NCBI GenBank assembly: GCA_965277855.1
Contig: OZ255847.1
Location: 2,356,001 to 2,420,000, forward strand
Source of the DNA: Bog-105 sp965277855
GTDB lineage: Bacteria; Acidobacteriota; Terriglobia; Bryobacterales; Bryobacteraceae
Length of the DNA: 64,000 nucleotides
Direction of reading: 5' to 3'
A program made the position numbers and the translations under genes. This document shows, one piece after another, positions 29,290 through 36,115 of the stretch (position 1 is the first letter of the stretch; each line of letters begins with the position of its first letter). The notes under the pieces were generated by a model. That model made no database searches. It saw nothing but the letters and a program-made list of their open reading frames with translations, and had not been told where the DNA came from.

Positions 29290-29310
29290 GAGTGGCTTAC
29301 CAGTCCACTC
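29290..29310. repeat. Hairpin at the 5' junction of intron copy B, behind the AbiJ-like gene
   Basis: A perfect 6-bp inverted repeat (GAGTGG / CCACTC on the minus strand) with a 9-base loop. It overlaps the TGA stop of the AbiJ-like gene and ends exactly at the intron 5' boundary. It may be the remains of that gene's terminator and the structure recognised by the intron. Confidence 0.55.
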
Positions 29311-30313
29311 AGAACGGGACATCATCCTCCGTGATGCCTCCCGAGAAGGGGTCGTTGTCAGGCGCCGCCGCAACGGCGATGATAGGCTTTTTTCGCAGGT
29401 GCTGCTCCACGATGAACTGGTTTAATGCGCCTGCCAGGTGAAGGGCAAGCACCGCGTATGCCTTCGGAACCTCAATGACTGCGGCACCCTGTCCGTGGCC
29501 GCCCAGTTCGTTGCGCAGGATGGCAATGGAGGGAAGCACCTGCTTGCAGATTGCTTTGGCCTGGGCCTCAGGAATATCGTCAAGAAAACCCTGCTCACGA
29601 AATGCAAGCAGCAGGGCAGAGATGTCGCCGTTGTGCTTGTCAACGGTGGTTTTCATCGCGCTTTCAAAACTCTTGAAGGCATACAGAATTGCATCTTTGG
29701 GCCGGGGCTCGGAGAGATATTCTCGCGCCTGCTGGAACTCGTCATGGGCACCCTCGAATCCCACCTTTGAAAGAACATCTTCGGCTTTCTGCACAACTTC
29801 TTCATGCAAAAACTGGCTATCGACCTGAAAAAATCTTCCGTCCGACAGCCGCCAATTGCAGGAAAACGCCAGCATGGCATCGTTCACCTCTCCCTGGAAG
29901 GAGAAGGCATCCTTAACATCATGGCCTTTCAGTTCGTCCGCAAACTGCTCGACCACCTCCAATGCGCAGGATGGAAAGCCGCTTTTGAAATACTCCTCGA
30001 TGCCGGTTTTTTCCTCGCCCTGTAACGTTTTTGCTTTGAGTGGCGACTTGCCCAGGAGACGCTCAAGCCTGCGCTCGGTTTCATCTACGATATCGGTCTG
30101 CTGGTTCCAATTATCGTTTGGGTCAGGCTGAAAGTAAAAAGAGCGGTTGAATTGTTGCACAGTGAGCCAAAGGCGGTTGCGCAACGACTCCGGCATGGAG
30201 ACTCGAATCCGCCGCTCCTTAAGCGCCTTGCCATGACGGAGGGAAAAAGGCTGTAAAGTCAAATTGCAATCCTCTGCGATAACCCCTATCAGGCAGAAGC
30301 CGCACCAGTTCAC
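29309..30313 (-). CDS. AbiJ-like abortive infection protein with HEPN domain
   Basis: Up to 334 residues. The first part (LQPFSLRHGK..., SMPESLRNRLW, about residues 20-50) resembles the AbiJ N-terminal domain found in STM4504/CBY_0614-type proteins. The C-terminal third is helical and contains RNELGGHG (about 278-285), an R-x5-H arrangement matching the HEPN ribonuclease motif of Abi C-terminal domains. Family members are associated with phage defence by abortive infection, presumably RNA cleavage after infection. A TTG at 30262 with AGAGGA at good spacing is a better start than the ATG at 30313, giving about 317 residues. It is the last gene before the introns and is part of the minus-strand cargo of the island. 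Assignment is by motif recognition only. Confidence 0.65.
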   Translation of the reverse strand: MNWCGFCLIGVIAEDCNLTLQPFSLRHGKALKERRIRVSMPESLRNRLWLTVQQFNRSFYFQPDPNDNWNQQTDIVDETERRLERLLGKSPLKAKTLQGEEKTGIEEYFKSGFPSCALEVVEQFADELKGHDVKDAFSFQGEVNDAMLAFSCNWRLSDGRFFQVDSQFLHEEVVQKAEDVLSKVGFEGAHDEFQQAREYLSEPRPKDAILYAFKSFESAMKTTVDKHNGDISALLLAFREQGFLDDIPEAQAKAICKQVLPSIAILRNELGGHGQGAAVIEVPKAYAVLALHLAGALNQFIVEQHLRKKPIIAVAAAPDNDPFSGGITEDDVPF

Positions 30314-30346
30314 TCTACGGATGCAGCTTGCCCTCGTGAGCGGTAA

Positions 30347-30724
30347 CTAACAACCCGAATTACAGAGAACACACCAGCAGTAACCGTTGGTGTTACAGTA
30401 GTGGGCCTCGCAGACCCTAGATCCATTCGCAATGACGCAGAAACACTGTCCAGAACACCCTGTTAGCGCGTCTACTTTCTTCGAGGTGCTCAAGTCTAAA
30501 CCGATGGTTAATCGGGACACGCGACCCTTGTTTGCTTCCGCAACTTCCTGGAAAAGCCCGATGCTTTCTTTTTCATCTTTCGGGAATGCTCCTTTCCAGA
30601 AGTAGAAAATATCGTCTTCGTGTTTTGCAAAAGAAGCTGCATTGGATTTGCAATCTCGGAGAGAGTCATAAGAACCTAGCTCGTTCCACTGTCCAGAACT
30701 CTCTCTTTCAACTATTTGCCACAT
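30347..30724 (-). CDS. Cysteine-rich hypothetical protein
   Basis: A 125-residue protein not recognised. Residues 1-85 are an ordinary mixed alpha/beta sequence with a conserved-looking W/G start (MWQIVERESSGQWNELGSY). The last 36 residues contain nine cysteines, in CSGQCFC, VCEAHYC, YCWC and LCNSGC groups, suggesting a small metal-binding or disulphide-stabilised domain. There is no signal peptide, which argues for metal binding in the cytoplasm if the domain is folded. It lies 33 bases upstream of the AbiJ-like gene in the same direction, so the two may form one transcription unit. Confidence 0.5.
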   Translation of the reverse strand: MWQIVERESSGQWNELGSYDSLRDCKSNAASFAKHEDDIFYFWKGAFPKDEKESIGLFQEVAEANKGRVSRLTIGLDLSTSKKVDALTGCSGQCFCVIANGSRVCEAHYCNTNGYCWCVLCNSGC

Positions 30725-30929
30725 TTATTTATCTCCTGATGCCTTGTAGGGCACATCTATTCCGCTACATATCGAGCGCGAACGATGAGCCCGTAGCAAG
30801 ATAGGCTTGGATAGGGCACCTTTCTATTCAGTACCGCGCACGGCACATAAAACATTTCCCTTCCTGTGTGTTTGACCGTATGATAAAGGACATTATCATC
30901 TCTTTGCCGCTCTCGGTTGGCAGTTGGGG

Positions 30930-31490
30930 TTACATCACTGCGGAGCGCGATTTCTTCGACTCGTAAAGGTCGGTTTCGGGATTGTAGGCCCACAACGCAG
31001 CCGAATTGACAACAGCCTGGTCATCCATGCCCGCTAATATCTGCTGTGCCTTCTGCATATCGACAGGATGCTGCACGGAAAGCCACGTGGTTGACAGTTC
31101 ATCGCGGAAATCCTCCGTCACGCCCAGCGTGCGAATCTGACGAATGATTTGCGGGCCTCGCTCGATAAGAACAAACATGAATCCATTGGAATCGCCATTA
31201 GCCCAGCGCTCCACCTGTTCCTGTGTGGCAACCAGCGGCGCACGCACAAGAAGCTGCCTGCGCTTCTCATCCTGAAATAAAAACATCGGCATGCCGCCGG
31301 GAACAATCGAGGGTGGCACGAGACCAATGTGCGTACAGGTGCCGTCCAGGCAGGAGCGCTCGACCTCAACGGGTGCGGCGTACCAGATTTTAAATACCGG
31401 AATGCCCTCGATGAAGAGAGCAAGGGAATCCGCCGGGGGTTCGTCTTCCGGGTTAGGGTAGCGCGAGCCTTTGCGATATTCAATAAACAT
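30930..31490 (-). CDS. Hypothetical island protein
   Basis: About 186 residues from ATG 31490, which has AAGGG five bases upstream. A frame to 31538 exists but lacks a ribosome site. No family recognised. The N-terminus (MFIEYRKGSRYPNPEDEP) is charged; the middle is hydrophobic beta-type (ALFIEGIPVFKIWY, MPMFLFQDEKRRQLLVRAPL), and the C-terminal half is helical with NGFMFVLIERGPQIIRQIRTLG. There is no signal peptide or membrane helix. It directly follows the DUF1828/1829 gene, so it is probably the last member of the WGR operon. A gap of about 200 bases without a clear gene separates it from the cysteine-rich gene. Confidence 0.55.
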   Translation of the reverse strand: MFIEYRKGSRYPNPEDEPPADSLALFIEGIPVFKIWYAAPVEVERSCLDGTCTHIGLVPPSIVPGGMPMFLFQDEKRRQLLVRAPLVATQEQVERWANGDSNGFMFVLIERGPQIIRQIRTLGVTEDFRDELSTTWLSVQHPVDMQKAQQILAGMDDQAVVNSAALWAYNPETDLYESKKSRSAVM

Positions 31491-31541
31491 ATTGCCCTTA
31501 CAATGTATCCTTGCGATATGAATTAGAGCGCGTACCAAAGC

Positions 31542-32312
31542 TCACGCAGCAAGCTCCGTGACAACTTCAGCGCGATGGCTCCAAGGGACTGGCTCTATTT
31601 GATAGTTCCTGAAGGCGTCTAGAACACCCCCTGAAATCGTTTGTTCCACATCATTGAGAACCGCGTATGCCTTGGATTCTGGTGGCCGCACCTCGCGCGT
31701 ATCGCTCCATGCGTAAATAAACGCTTCTGCGTTGTCGCGCGTCGGGCGGTTGATGGCTTGTACGATGCGTTCCGGCTGCTTGCGGGATTTCGGCACCACG
31801 AAGTCAAACAGATGGTCAAAGCCGCTGATACCCGTGAATTTCACCTTGGGCGTATACCGGATATCGTTTATGTCCAGCCATTCAATCACATCTTCATAAA
31901 ACAGGCTCTCTACTACCGGTTTTGCTAAAAAAAACAAGTCGTTGACCGCAAGCATCGCCTGGATAAGGTTGTGTTTGCGCAGCGGGAAGGTTTCAGCGGT
32001 CGCACGAATCTGAAGGGCTTCGTCGTTCAACTTCACGCCGAAACCGTTGAGTGTCATTCTTAGAAGGTCTTGGCGCTTTTCCGTGCTGAGGCTACAGCCG
32101 GAAGCTTCGAGGTCGTGAATGATGTAACTGTCGTCGCTGAGAAGATACCCGCCATTTTCATGGCGTGCATAGATTTGGAGCGCGTCGTTATGGCGGTCTA
32201 GATAGGGGGTGGTGATTTCCACCCAATCGGCGTCCAGCTCGCGCAAGGTGGTTTTATCTTTCAGCCAGGTGCGATAGTCGCTAAGAAGTTTCTCGATTTC
32301 AGCAACGCTCAT
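31542..32312 (-). CDS. DUF1828/DUF1829 domain protein
   Basis: A 256-residue soluble protein. The first half (about 20-115) matches my recollection of DUF1828: ITTPYLDRHNDALQIY, GYLLSDDSYIIHDLEASGC. The second half (about 150-245) matches DUF1829: YTPKVKFTGISGFDHLFDFVVP, then the RPTRDNAEAFIYAWSDT segment. The two domains usually occur together. The function is unknown. An FDHLFDF stretch and conserved acidic residues hint at an enzymatic or nuclease-like fold, but that is speculation. Its start overlaps the stop of the DUF6978 gene by four bases (ATGA), showing a coupled operon. Confidence 0.75.
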   Translation of the reverse strand: MSVAEIEKLLSDYRTWLKDKTTLRELDADWVEITTPYLDRHNDALQIYARHENGGYLLSDDSYIIHDLEASGCSLSTEKRQDLLRMTLNGFGVKLNDEALQIRATAETFPLRKHNLIQAMLAVNDLFFLAKPVVESLFYEDVIEWLDINDIRYTPKVKFTGISGFDHLFDFVVPKSRKQPERIVQAINRPTRDNAEAFIYAWSDTREVRPPESKAYAVLNDVEQTISGGVLDAFRNYQIEPVPWSHRAEVVTELAA

Positions 32313-32767
32313 GAAAACAGCCCCTTTTGAACGTCAGGTGGCACAGTGACATTGCAATGCCGCATAAATGCTTCGAACGTAGAGAACAGGTTACTGGTCA
32401 CGGGATAGATGTCTGGCGGCGCTGGAATGGCCCATTTCTCGCCATAACCTTCGCGGTAGATGTGAAGGTGCGGGCAAGGTAATTCCTGGTCATCGGGATT
32501 GCGGTGCGGCGCGCCGTCTAGACAAAGGCGCATGAGGACAATCGCCTGACGTCCCCGGTTCTGGTAGCTTGCCTTGGTTAGCTTTACGCGGCCACGTGTC
32601 ACGTCGAGCATGAAATTCTCACGCTTGTCCGAAGAGGTGATGGGAATAGCCAGTCTGCCGCCTTCAGCGGGGAAAAGCCATTGCTTATCATCGACGCGCT
32701 GCTTCTCCATGGCAATGAGCGAATCAGCATCAGCTTGCGAGATATTTATGTCGGCCATAGACTTCAA
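32309..32767 (-). CDS. DUF6978 family protein
   Basis: A 152-residue soluble protein (149 if the second ATG, at 32758, is used). The segment IVLMRLCLDGAPHRNPDDQE followed by CPHLHIYREGYGEKWA is what I recall as the signature of DUF6978, which has no known activity. The many conserved His/Asp residues (APHRNPD, CPHLHIY) could bind metal. It overlaps the WGR gene upstream and the DUF1828/1829 gene downstream by four bases each, so the three proteins are probably made in fixed ratio and may act together. Confidence 0.65.
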   Translation of the reverse strand: MKSMADINISQADADSLIAMEKQRVDDKQWLFPAEGGRLAIPITSSDKRENFMLDVTRGRVKLTKASYQNRGRQAIVLMRLCLDGAPHRNPDDQELPCPHLHIYREGYGEKWAIPAPPDIYPVTSNLFSTFEAFMRHCNVTVPPDVQKGLFS

Positions 32768-33042
32768 TCCGAATGACGCTGTTCACGGCATAAAAACATT
32801 TCCGTTATGTTTTGTCTCCTATCATATCCTCGGCGTTCCTTCGCGCGGCGCTGCTTGTCGAGTGCCGCCTGCGCTTCATGGGGAGTGGGGAAGGGGACGC
32901 TGCAGGTATGTCCGCTGCTACCGATGCGGCCCCATTCGCGCATCAGGCACCATTGCCCGAATAAATCCGGCTGCACGTCCATGCGGTAGTAGCGGTGCAT
33001 GTGCTTGCCCGTGTCGATGCGATAGAGAATCACGGCGTTCAT
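32764..33042 (-). CDS. WGR domain protein
   Basis: A 92-residue stand-alone WGR domain. The diagnostic core is MREWGRIGSSGH (about 34-45), preceded by the aromatic HRYYRMDVQPDLFGQWCL strand and followed by a helix with FPTPHEAQAALDKQ. WGR domains bind nucleic acid, best known in PARP1 where they contact DNA 5' ends, and many short bacterial copies occur on plasmids. The ATG lies inside the resolvase stop codon (ATGA), and its own stop overlaps the DUF6978 start, so it is part of a coupled chain. Confidence 0.85.
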   Translation of the reverse strand: MNAVILYRIDTGKHMHRYYRMDVQPDLFGQWCLMREWGRIGSSGHTCSVPFPTPHEAQAALDKQRRAKERRGYDRRQNITEMFLCREQRHSD

Positions 33043-33584
33043 GCGCTGAGCCTCGATATGGTGCTGTGGCTGACGTTATAGCTGCGGGCGATATCCGTGA
33101 GGGTTTCGCCGCTGTTCCTGCGCGCCCGTGCTTCCTTGCGCTGGTGCGGAGTGAGCTTGAATTTCCTCCCCAGCTTCACGCCTCGTGCTTTCGCTCGCTC
33201 TCGTCCTTAGCTGGTGCGGGCACGTATCAGTTCGCGCTCGAACTCCGCAAGCCCGGCCAGCACCGTGAGCATTAATCTGCCGTGCGCGGTGGTGGTGTCG
33301 GCCCAGCTATCGCCAAGGGAGCGAAACCCGGCCTTCTTCTCGGCAATCAATGCAAGGGTGTTAAGCAGGTCGCGGGTCGAACGGGCCAGGCGGTCAAGCC
33401 GCGTCACTAACAGCACGTCGCCTTCATCGAGGGTACGAAGAAGCCGCTGAAGCTGCGCCCGGTTGGTCTTGGCTCCGCTCGCCACTTCCTTAAAGACCTT
33501 ATCGGCTCCGGCCTGGGTGAGCTGCGCCACCTGCGCCGCCACGCTCTGACCATCCGTCGATACTCGCGCATAGCCGTATTTCAT
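33039..33584 (-). pseudogene. Serine resolvase/invertase interrupted by an in-frame stop
   Basis: A Tn3-type serine recombinase starting MKYGYARVSTDGQS at ATG 33584. The catalytic serine is in YARVSTDGQ and the family segments LVTRLDRLARSTRDLL and LAGLAEFERELIRARTS follow. A TAA at 33207-33209 ends the frame exactly where family members continue with SEGRERAKARG. Reading through in the same frame restores GRERAKARGVKLGRK and a C-terminal helix-turn-helix (ETLTDIARSYNVSHSTISRL), ending in a TGA that overlaps the WGR start. The DNA-binding domain is thus cut off by a single nonsense codon. Without it the protein should not bind its site, unless the stop is suppressed. Either a recent decay event or a sequencing error is possible. 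Confidence 0.85.
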
Positions 33585-33593
33585 GCCTGCATT

Positions 33594-33672
33594 CTGCACA
33601 TATATTATGCACAGTGCAAGTCCAATGAAACCGGGCATTGCATTTCTGTGCATAATTCTTGATTTATGCACA
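33594..33672. promoter_or_regulatory. Candidate resolvase recombination/operator site
   Basis: Directly upstream of the resolvase start lie three copies of TTATGCACA: forward at 33605-33613, inverted at 33647-33655 and forward at 33664-33672. The last two form a perfect 9-bp inverted repeat with an 8-base spacer. An extra TGCACA is at 33595-33600. Several half-sites beside a serine recombinase gene is the layout of a res site, which also acts as operator. Proposed from pattern only. Confidence 0.55.
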
Positions 33673-33783
33673 AACGCCTTCTGGTATACGATAGTCGAGC
33701 AGACTGTAACAAAAACTTAACTTGCATTAACTATTCGAACGTTTGAAGATTGGTGACTCCGCAACCTTCAACCAGGGGTAATT

Positions 33784-33927
33784 ATGCTTAAATCTCTTTC
33801 TCTCGTTTTGGCAGTGGCTAGCTTCCTCATAGTCGCACTGGCTGCGTCCAATCCTGCATTAGCAGGGGTAGGACGTTTATCTGTTGGCGCTGGCGTAACA
33901 GTCGATGATGATGATGACGGGTTTTAA
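33784..33927 (+). CDS. Small exported peptide with an Asp-rich tail
   Basis: A 47-codon frame. ATG at 33784 has AGGGG at good distance, and translation gives a textbook signal peptide (MLKSLSLVLAVASFLIVALA) with a probable cleavage after ALA near residue 27. The mature part would be only about 20 residues, GVGRLSVGAGVTV followed by five aspartates and GF. The Asp run could bind calcium. It is transcribed away from the resolvase operon and surrounded by mobilisation remnants, with no neighbour that looks like an exporter or immunity gene. The clear ribosome site and signal peptide make it more likely real than chance, but no family is known to me. Confidence 0.5.
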   Translation: MLKSLSLVLAVASFLIVALAASNPALAGVGRLSVGAGVTVDDDDDGF

Positions 33928-34059
33928 CACCTGTCGCCATTAGCAGAATACGACAATCCATAGCTGCACGTTCAGACTAAAAGGGGGCATTGTAGAATCT
34001 GTTTCCAGATTCACGCTAAGACGCACAGCGCTTTGAAATATATCAATTTCCTGTTTTAG

Positions 34060-34688
34060 GCCACGCGCAGGAAAGGCGATGGGCCGGTACGAAGCGGCCG
34101 CAAATTGCCAGCCAATCGCTTACAAACTCTAAACGGTGGTTTTGATTTCCGGGGCCATAAAAGCGGCATCGACCCGCATGAGGTCAAGGCGGAAGTGACG
34201 CAGCTATGGCACGAGACCGAGTGCGGCAAATCGTTCCGCACCGCCTTGGCGCAGCACGGCTATGTGCTGGCGCAGGGCGATAAGCGGGATTTCCTCGTCA
34301 TCGACAGGGAGGGTCACGAGCATAGCCTGGCGCGGCGAATCTCAGGCGCGAAAGCGGCGGAGATTCGCAAGCGCATGGAAGACATCGACCGCGACGAACT
34401 GCCGCGCGTGGGCGATGGCCGCACGGAGCGCCGGAAGGATAAAAAGCAGGTCGCCGCGGCGGTCGGCTCCGGTGCGGATAAGAAGCGCATCGAGGCAGCT
34501 GTAAATACGGCGCGCGCGAGCGAAGTATCGCTCCATCACAGGCAGGAAAGTCATCATGAGCGCGAGGGCCGGAAAGCCTATGAGACGACCGTGGGGCGGC
34601 GTGAGCCTGCGGCTGGCCTGTCCTGGACTGGCAGGAGATGGAAGCGATGAAAAAGCTGCGGGAGAAAAGCCCGGAGCCGGAGCGGTGA
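34060..34688 (+). pseudogene. Relaxase C-terminal fragment
   Basis: From about 34060 the frame encodes the C-terminal part of a plasmid relaxase/mobilisation protein of a type I associate with Alphaproteobacterial elements. The recognisable part is GFDFRGHKSGIDPHEVKAEVTQLWHETECGKSF with GYVLAQGDKRDFLVIDREG and EHSLARRISGAKAAEIR following. The catalytic N-terminal nickase domain is missing: the frame is closed by TAG at 34057 and no relaxase sequence was seen before it. Near 34620 the frame shifts; the last residues (LDWQEMEAMKKLREK) continue in another frame to a stop at 34688, while the unshifted frame stops at 34650. So the gene is both truncated and frameshifted and cannot drive conjugation. 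Confidence 0.65.
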
Positions 34689-34721
34689 ACGTTTAAACGA
34701 AAGGACGGTGCGCCGGACGTT

Positions 34722-34823
34722 ATGGCCGATGCAAACGAGCGTGAGCTGTTCGCGCAACAGGAGCGCGATTTAAGAGAGCTGTACCCGACAGATGCGGCAT
34801 GGGAGAACCGATACCGCCCTTGA
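34722..34823 (+). CDS. Short plasmid-type protein or fragment
   Basis: A 33-codon frame, MADANERELFAQQERDLRE and so on, ending in TGA at 34823. It is acidic and helical and overlaps the start of the following gene by 25 bases. It may be the N-terminus of the following protein separated by a frameshift, or a small coupled gene. No family recognised. Confidence 0.35.
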   Translation: MADANERELFAQQERDLRELYPTDAAWENRYRP

Positions 34824-35323
34824 TGCCGCCTGATGACCCGGAGCGGCGGCAACAATACGATGACCATGCGCAAATGGCCCGCGACTCCGGATTAGACCGG
34901 GCGCTGCGCCAGAGCGAAGCGAGCACGGACATAGCGGCCAAGCGCCAGCAGGATTTGAATCTGCATGACCGCCTGATGCTGCGCGGAGCGGCGGACGCCT
35001 CGCGCGATGTCCTGCACGATAACGGGCCGGGAAAAGAATCCGGCGCATACACCACCCATGAGGCGCGCGACCGCGCTGCACACACTGCCCCGGCTCACAC
35101 GCTGGAGCCTGAGAATAAAGAATCGAGGAATACAAACACCATGACCGACGAAGAGAAAAGCGGCATCGATAAAGCCATAGGCAAGGCGAATCTCAGCCAC
35201 GAGATAAGCGGGGCGACAGAGGTAAGCGGCAAGCCGCAGCCCAATGACCCGACGCCGCTGGACAAGGCCCGCGAGTTAGGGCAGGATTTGCACGATAAAG
35301 GGATGATTCTCGATAAGCAATAG
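34799..35323 (+). CDS. Hypothetical mobilisation-region protein
   Basis: A 174-residue, very hydrophilic and probably largely disordered/helical protein with MPPDDPERRQQYDDHAQMARDSG near its start and a tail rich in D, K and G (DKARELGQDLHDKGM). It lies directly behind the relaxase fragment in the same direction, as do small accessory genes in conjugative plasmids. No family or motif was recognised. An internal ATG near 35141 (MTDEEKSG) could begin a separate 60-residue protein. Confidence 0.45.
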   Translation: MGEPIPPLMPPDDPERRQQYDDHAQMARDSGLDRALRQSEASTDIAAKRQQDLNLHDRLMLRGAADASRDVLHDNGPGKESGAYTTHEARDRAAHTAPAHTLEPENKESRNTNTMTDEEKSGIDKAIGKANLSHEISGATEVSGKPQPNDPTPLDKARELGQDLHDKGMILDKQ

Positions 35324-35335
35324 GAGGGCCGCGCC

Positions 35336-35842
35336 ATGACGACGTTTGAGGATAAGTACCGCGCCAAAAACCGGACGGATGCGGCGCCGGCATCGCCGGC
35401 GGCGCATGTACCCGCCATGGAGATGCTGAAAGCGGCGGCGGCGCAGGACGAATACAAAGCCTATAACGCCTTCCCGCATCAGGAGCTTGAGCTGTGGATA
35501 CGGCCCAATGCGGCAAACGAGTGGCCGGAGGTGTATTTGCCTTACAGCTACCGCAATCACACGCTGAGCGACGGCAAAGGCTTCTTCATCTCCATGCACT
35601 ACAACACGCCGATTATCACCGTCACGATTCATGGCCGTAATCTGCAGGAGCTGGCGCACCTGCTCTCCAAGCGGCGAGTCGAATGGGTGATGGAGTACGA
35701 CGCGCGGACGTGGGGGGAACTGGCGGCGGATGCGCCCTGCATCACCGGAATCGAGATTAAGCATGCACCACGCCCAGGGAAAAAAGACGATGACGCCCTG
35801 CCGGGCGAAAACACAAAGGTGGAAGGAGCTGCGACCCATTAG
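35336..35842 (+). CDS. Hypothetical plasmid-type protein
   Basis: A 168-residue soluble protein starting MTTFEDKYRAKN, 12 bases after the previous stop. The middle is a compact alpha/beta domain (YNAFPHQELELWIRPN, WPEVYLPYSYRNHTLSD, FFISMHYNTPIITVTIHGRNL, LAHLLSKRRVEWVMEYD), reminiscent of small plasmid-encoded proteins of unknown function. The tail (RPGKKDDDALPG) is disordered. It is part of the plus-strand remnant block leading to the excisionase-like gene. Confidence 0.5.
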   Translation: MTTFEDKYRAKNRTDAAPASPAAHVPAMEMLKAAAAQDEYKAYNAFPHQELELWIRPNAANEWPEVYLPYSYRNHTLSDGKGFFISMHYNTPIITVTIHGRNLQELAHLLSKRRVEWVMEYDARTWGELAADAPCITGIEIKHAPRPGKKDDDALPGENTKVEGAATH

Positions 35843-35869
35843 GGCCGCGCTCCTCGCACGAGGCTGCCG

Positions 35870-36088
35870 ATGTCTGACTTACTCTCTCCCAGCGCGTTCG
35901 AGAAGCATTACCGCATCGGCGAGCTTGCGCGCATCTGGGGTTTGGGCAGAGAGACGGTGCGCAAGCTGGTCAAAGATGAGCCGGGCGTGGTTCGCGTGCG
36001 GCTCGGTCACAAGAAAGCGCATACGATTTACAGCGTGCCGGAATCGGCGGCGCTGCGCATCCATACGCGTCTGCTCAATCCGCTTTAA
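35870..36088 (+). CDS. Excisionase-like helix-turn-helix protein
   Basis: A 72-residue protein dominated by a winged helix-turn-helix of the MerR/excisionase type (YRIGELARIWGLGRETVRKL at about 14-33, wing to HTIYSVPESAALRIH). Such short proteins act as recombination directionality factors or repressors. It sits next to the integrase, convergent with it, and 27 bases from its truncated end. A role in excision is therefore likely in the ancestral element but moot now that the integrase is broken. Confidence 0.7.
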   Translation: MSDLLSPSAFEKHYRIGELARIWGLGRETVRKLVKDEPGVVRVRLGHKKAHTIYSVPESAALRIHTRLLNPL

Positions 36089-36115
36089 CGAATCGCAACC
36101 ACCTTCGCTGTCGGC

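Larger units (their letters stand above)
27305..29292 (-). mobile_element. Group II intron, copy B (intact)
   Basis: The second copy, in tandem with copy A and in the same orientation, with only about 17 bases between them. The 3' end ...CCTACTCTAC is at 27305 and the 5' end near 29292. Most of the element matches copy A with scattered differences, but a block around 28854-28970 (26846-26965 in copy A) is strongly diverged. That block lies 300-450 bases into the intron, where domain I normally carries the exon-binding loops. It inserted just after the stop codon of the AbiJ-like gene, behind a terminator-like hairpin. Insertion behind a hairpin without a tight sequence target is behaviour known for class C introns; class assignment here is tentative. 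Confidence 0.85.

Noticed and set aside
24484..29308. Second attachment site (copy of the tRNA-Leu 3' end)
   Set aside because: I looked for the TGGTGCTGGAGGTGGGGG stretch around the possible left junctions and found none, so the island's left border is left open.
30757..30993. 78-codon frame on the minus strand in the gap before the cysteine-rich gene
   Set aside because: It overlaps the end of the 30930-31490 gene, lacks a ribosome site and has no recognisable features.
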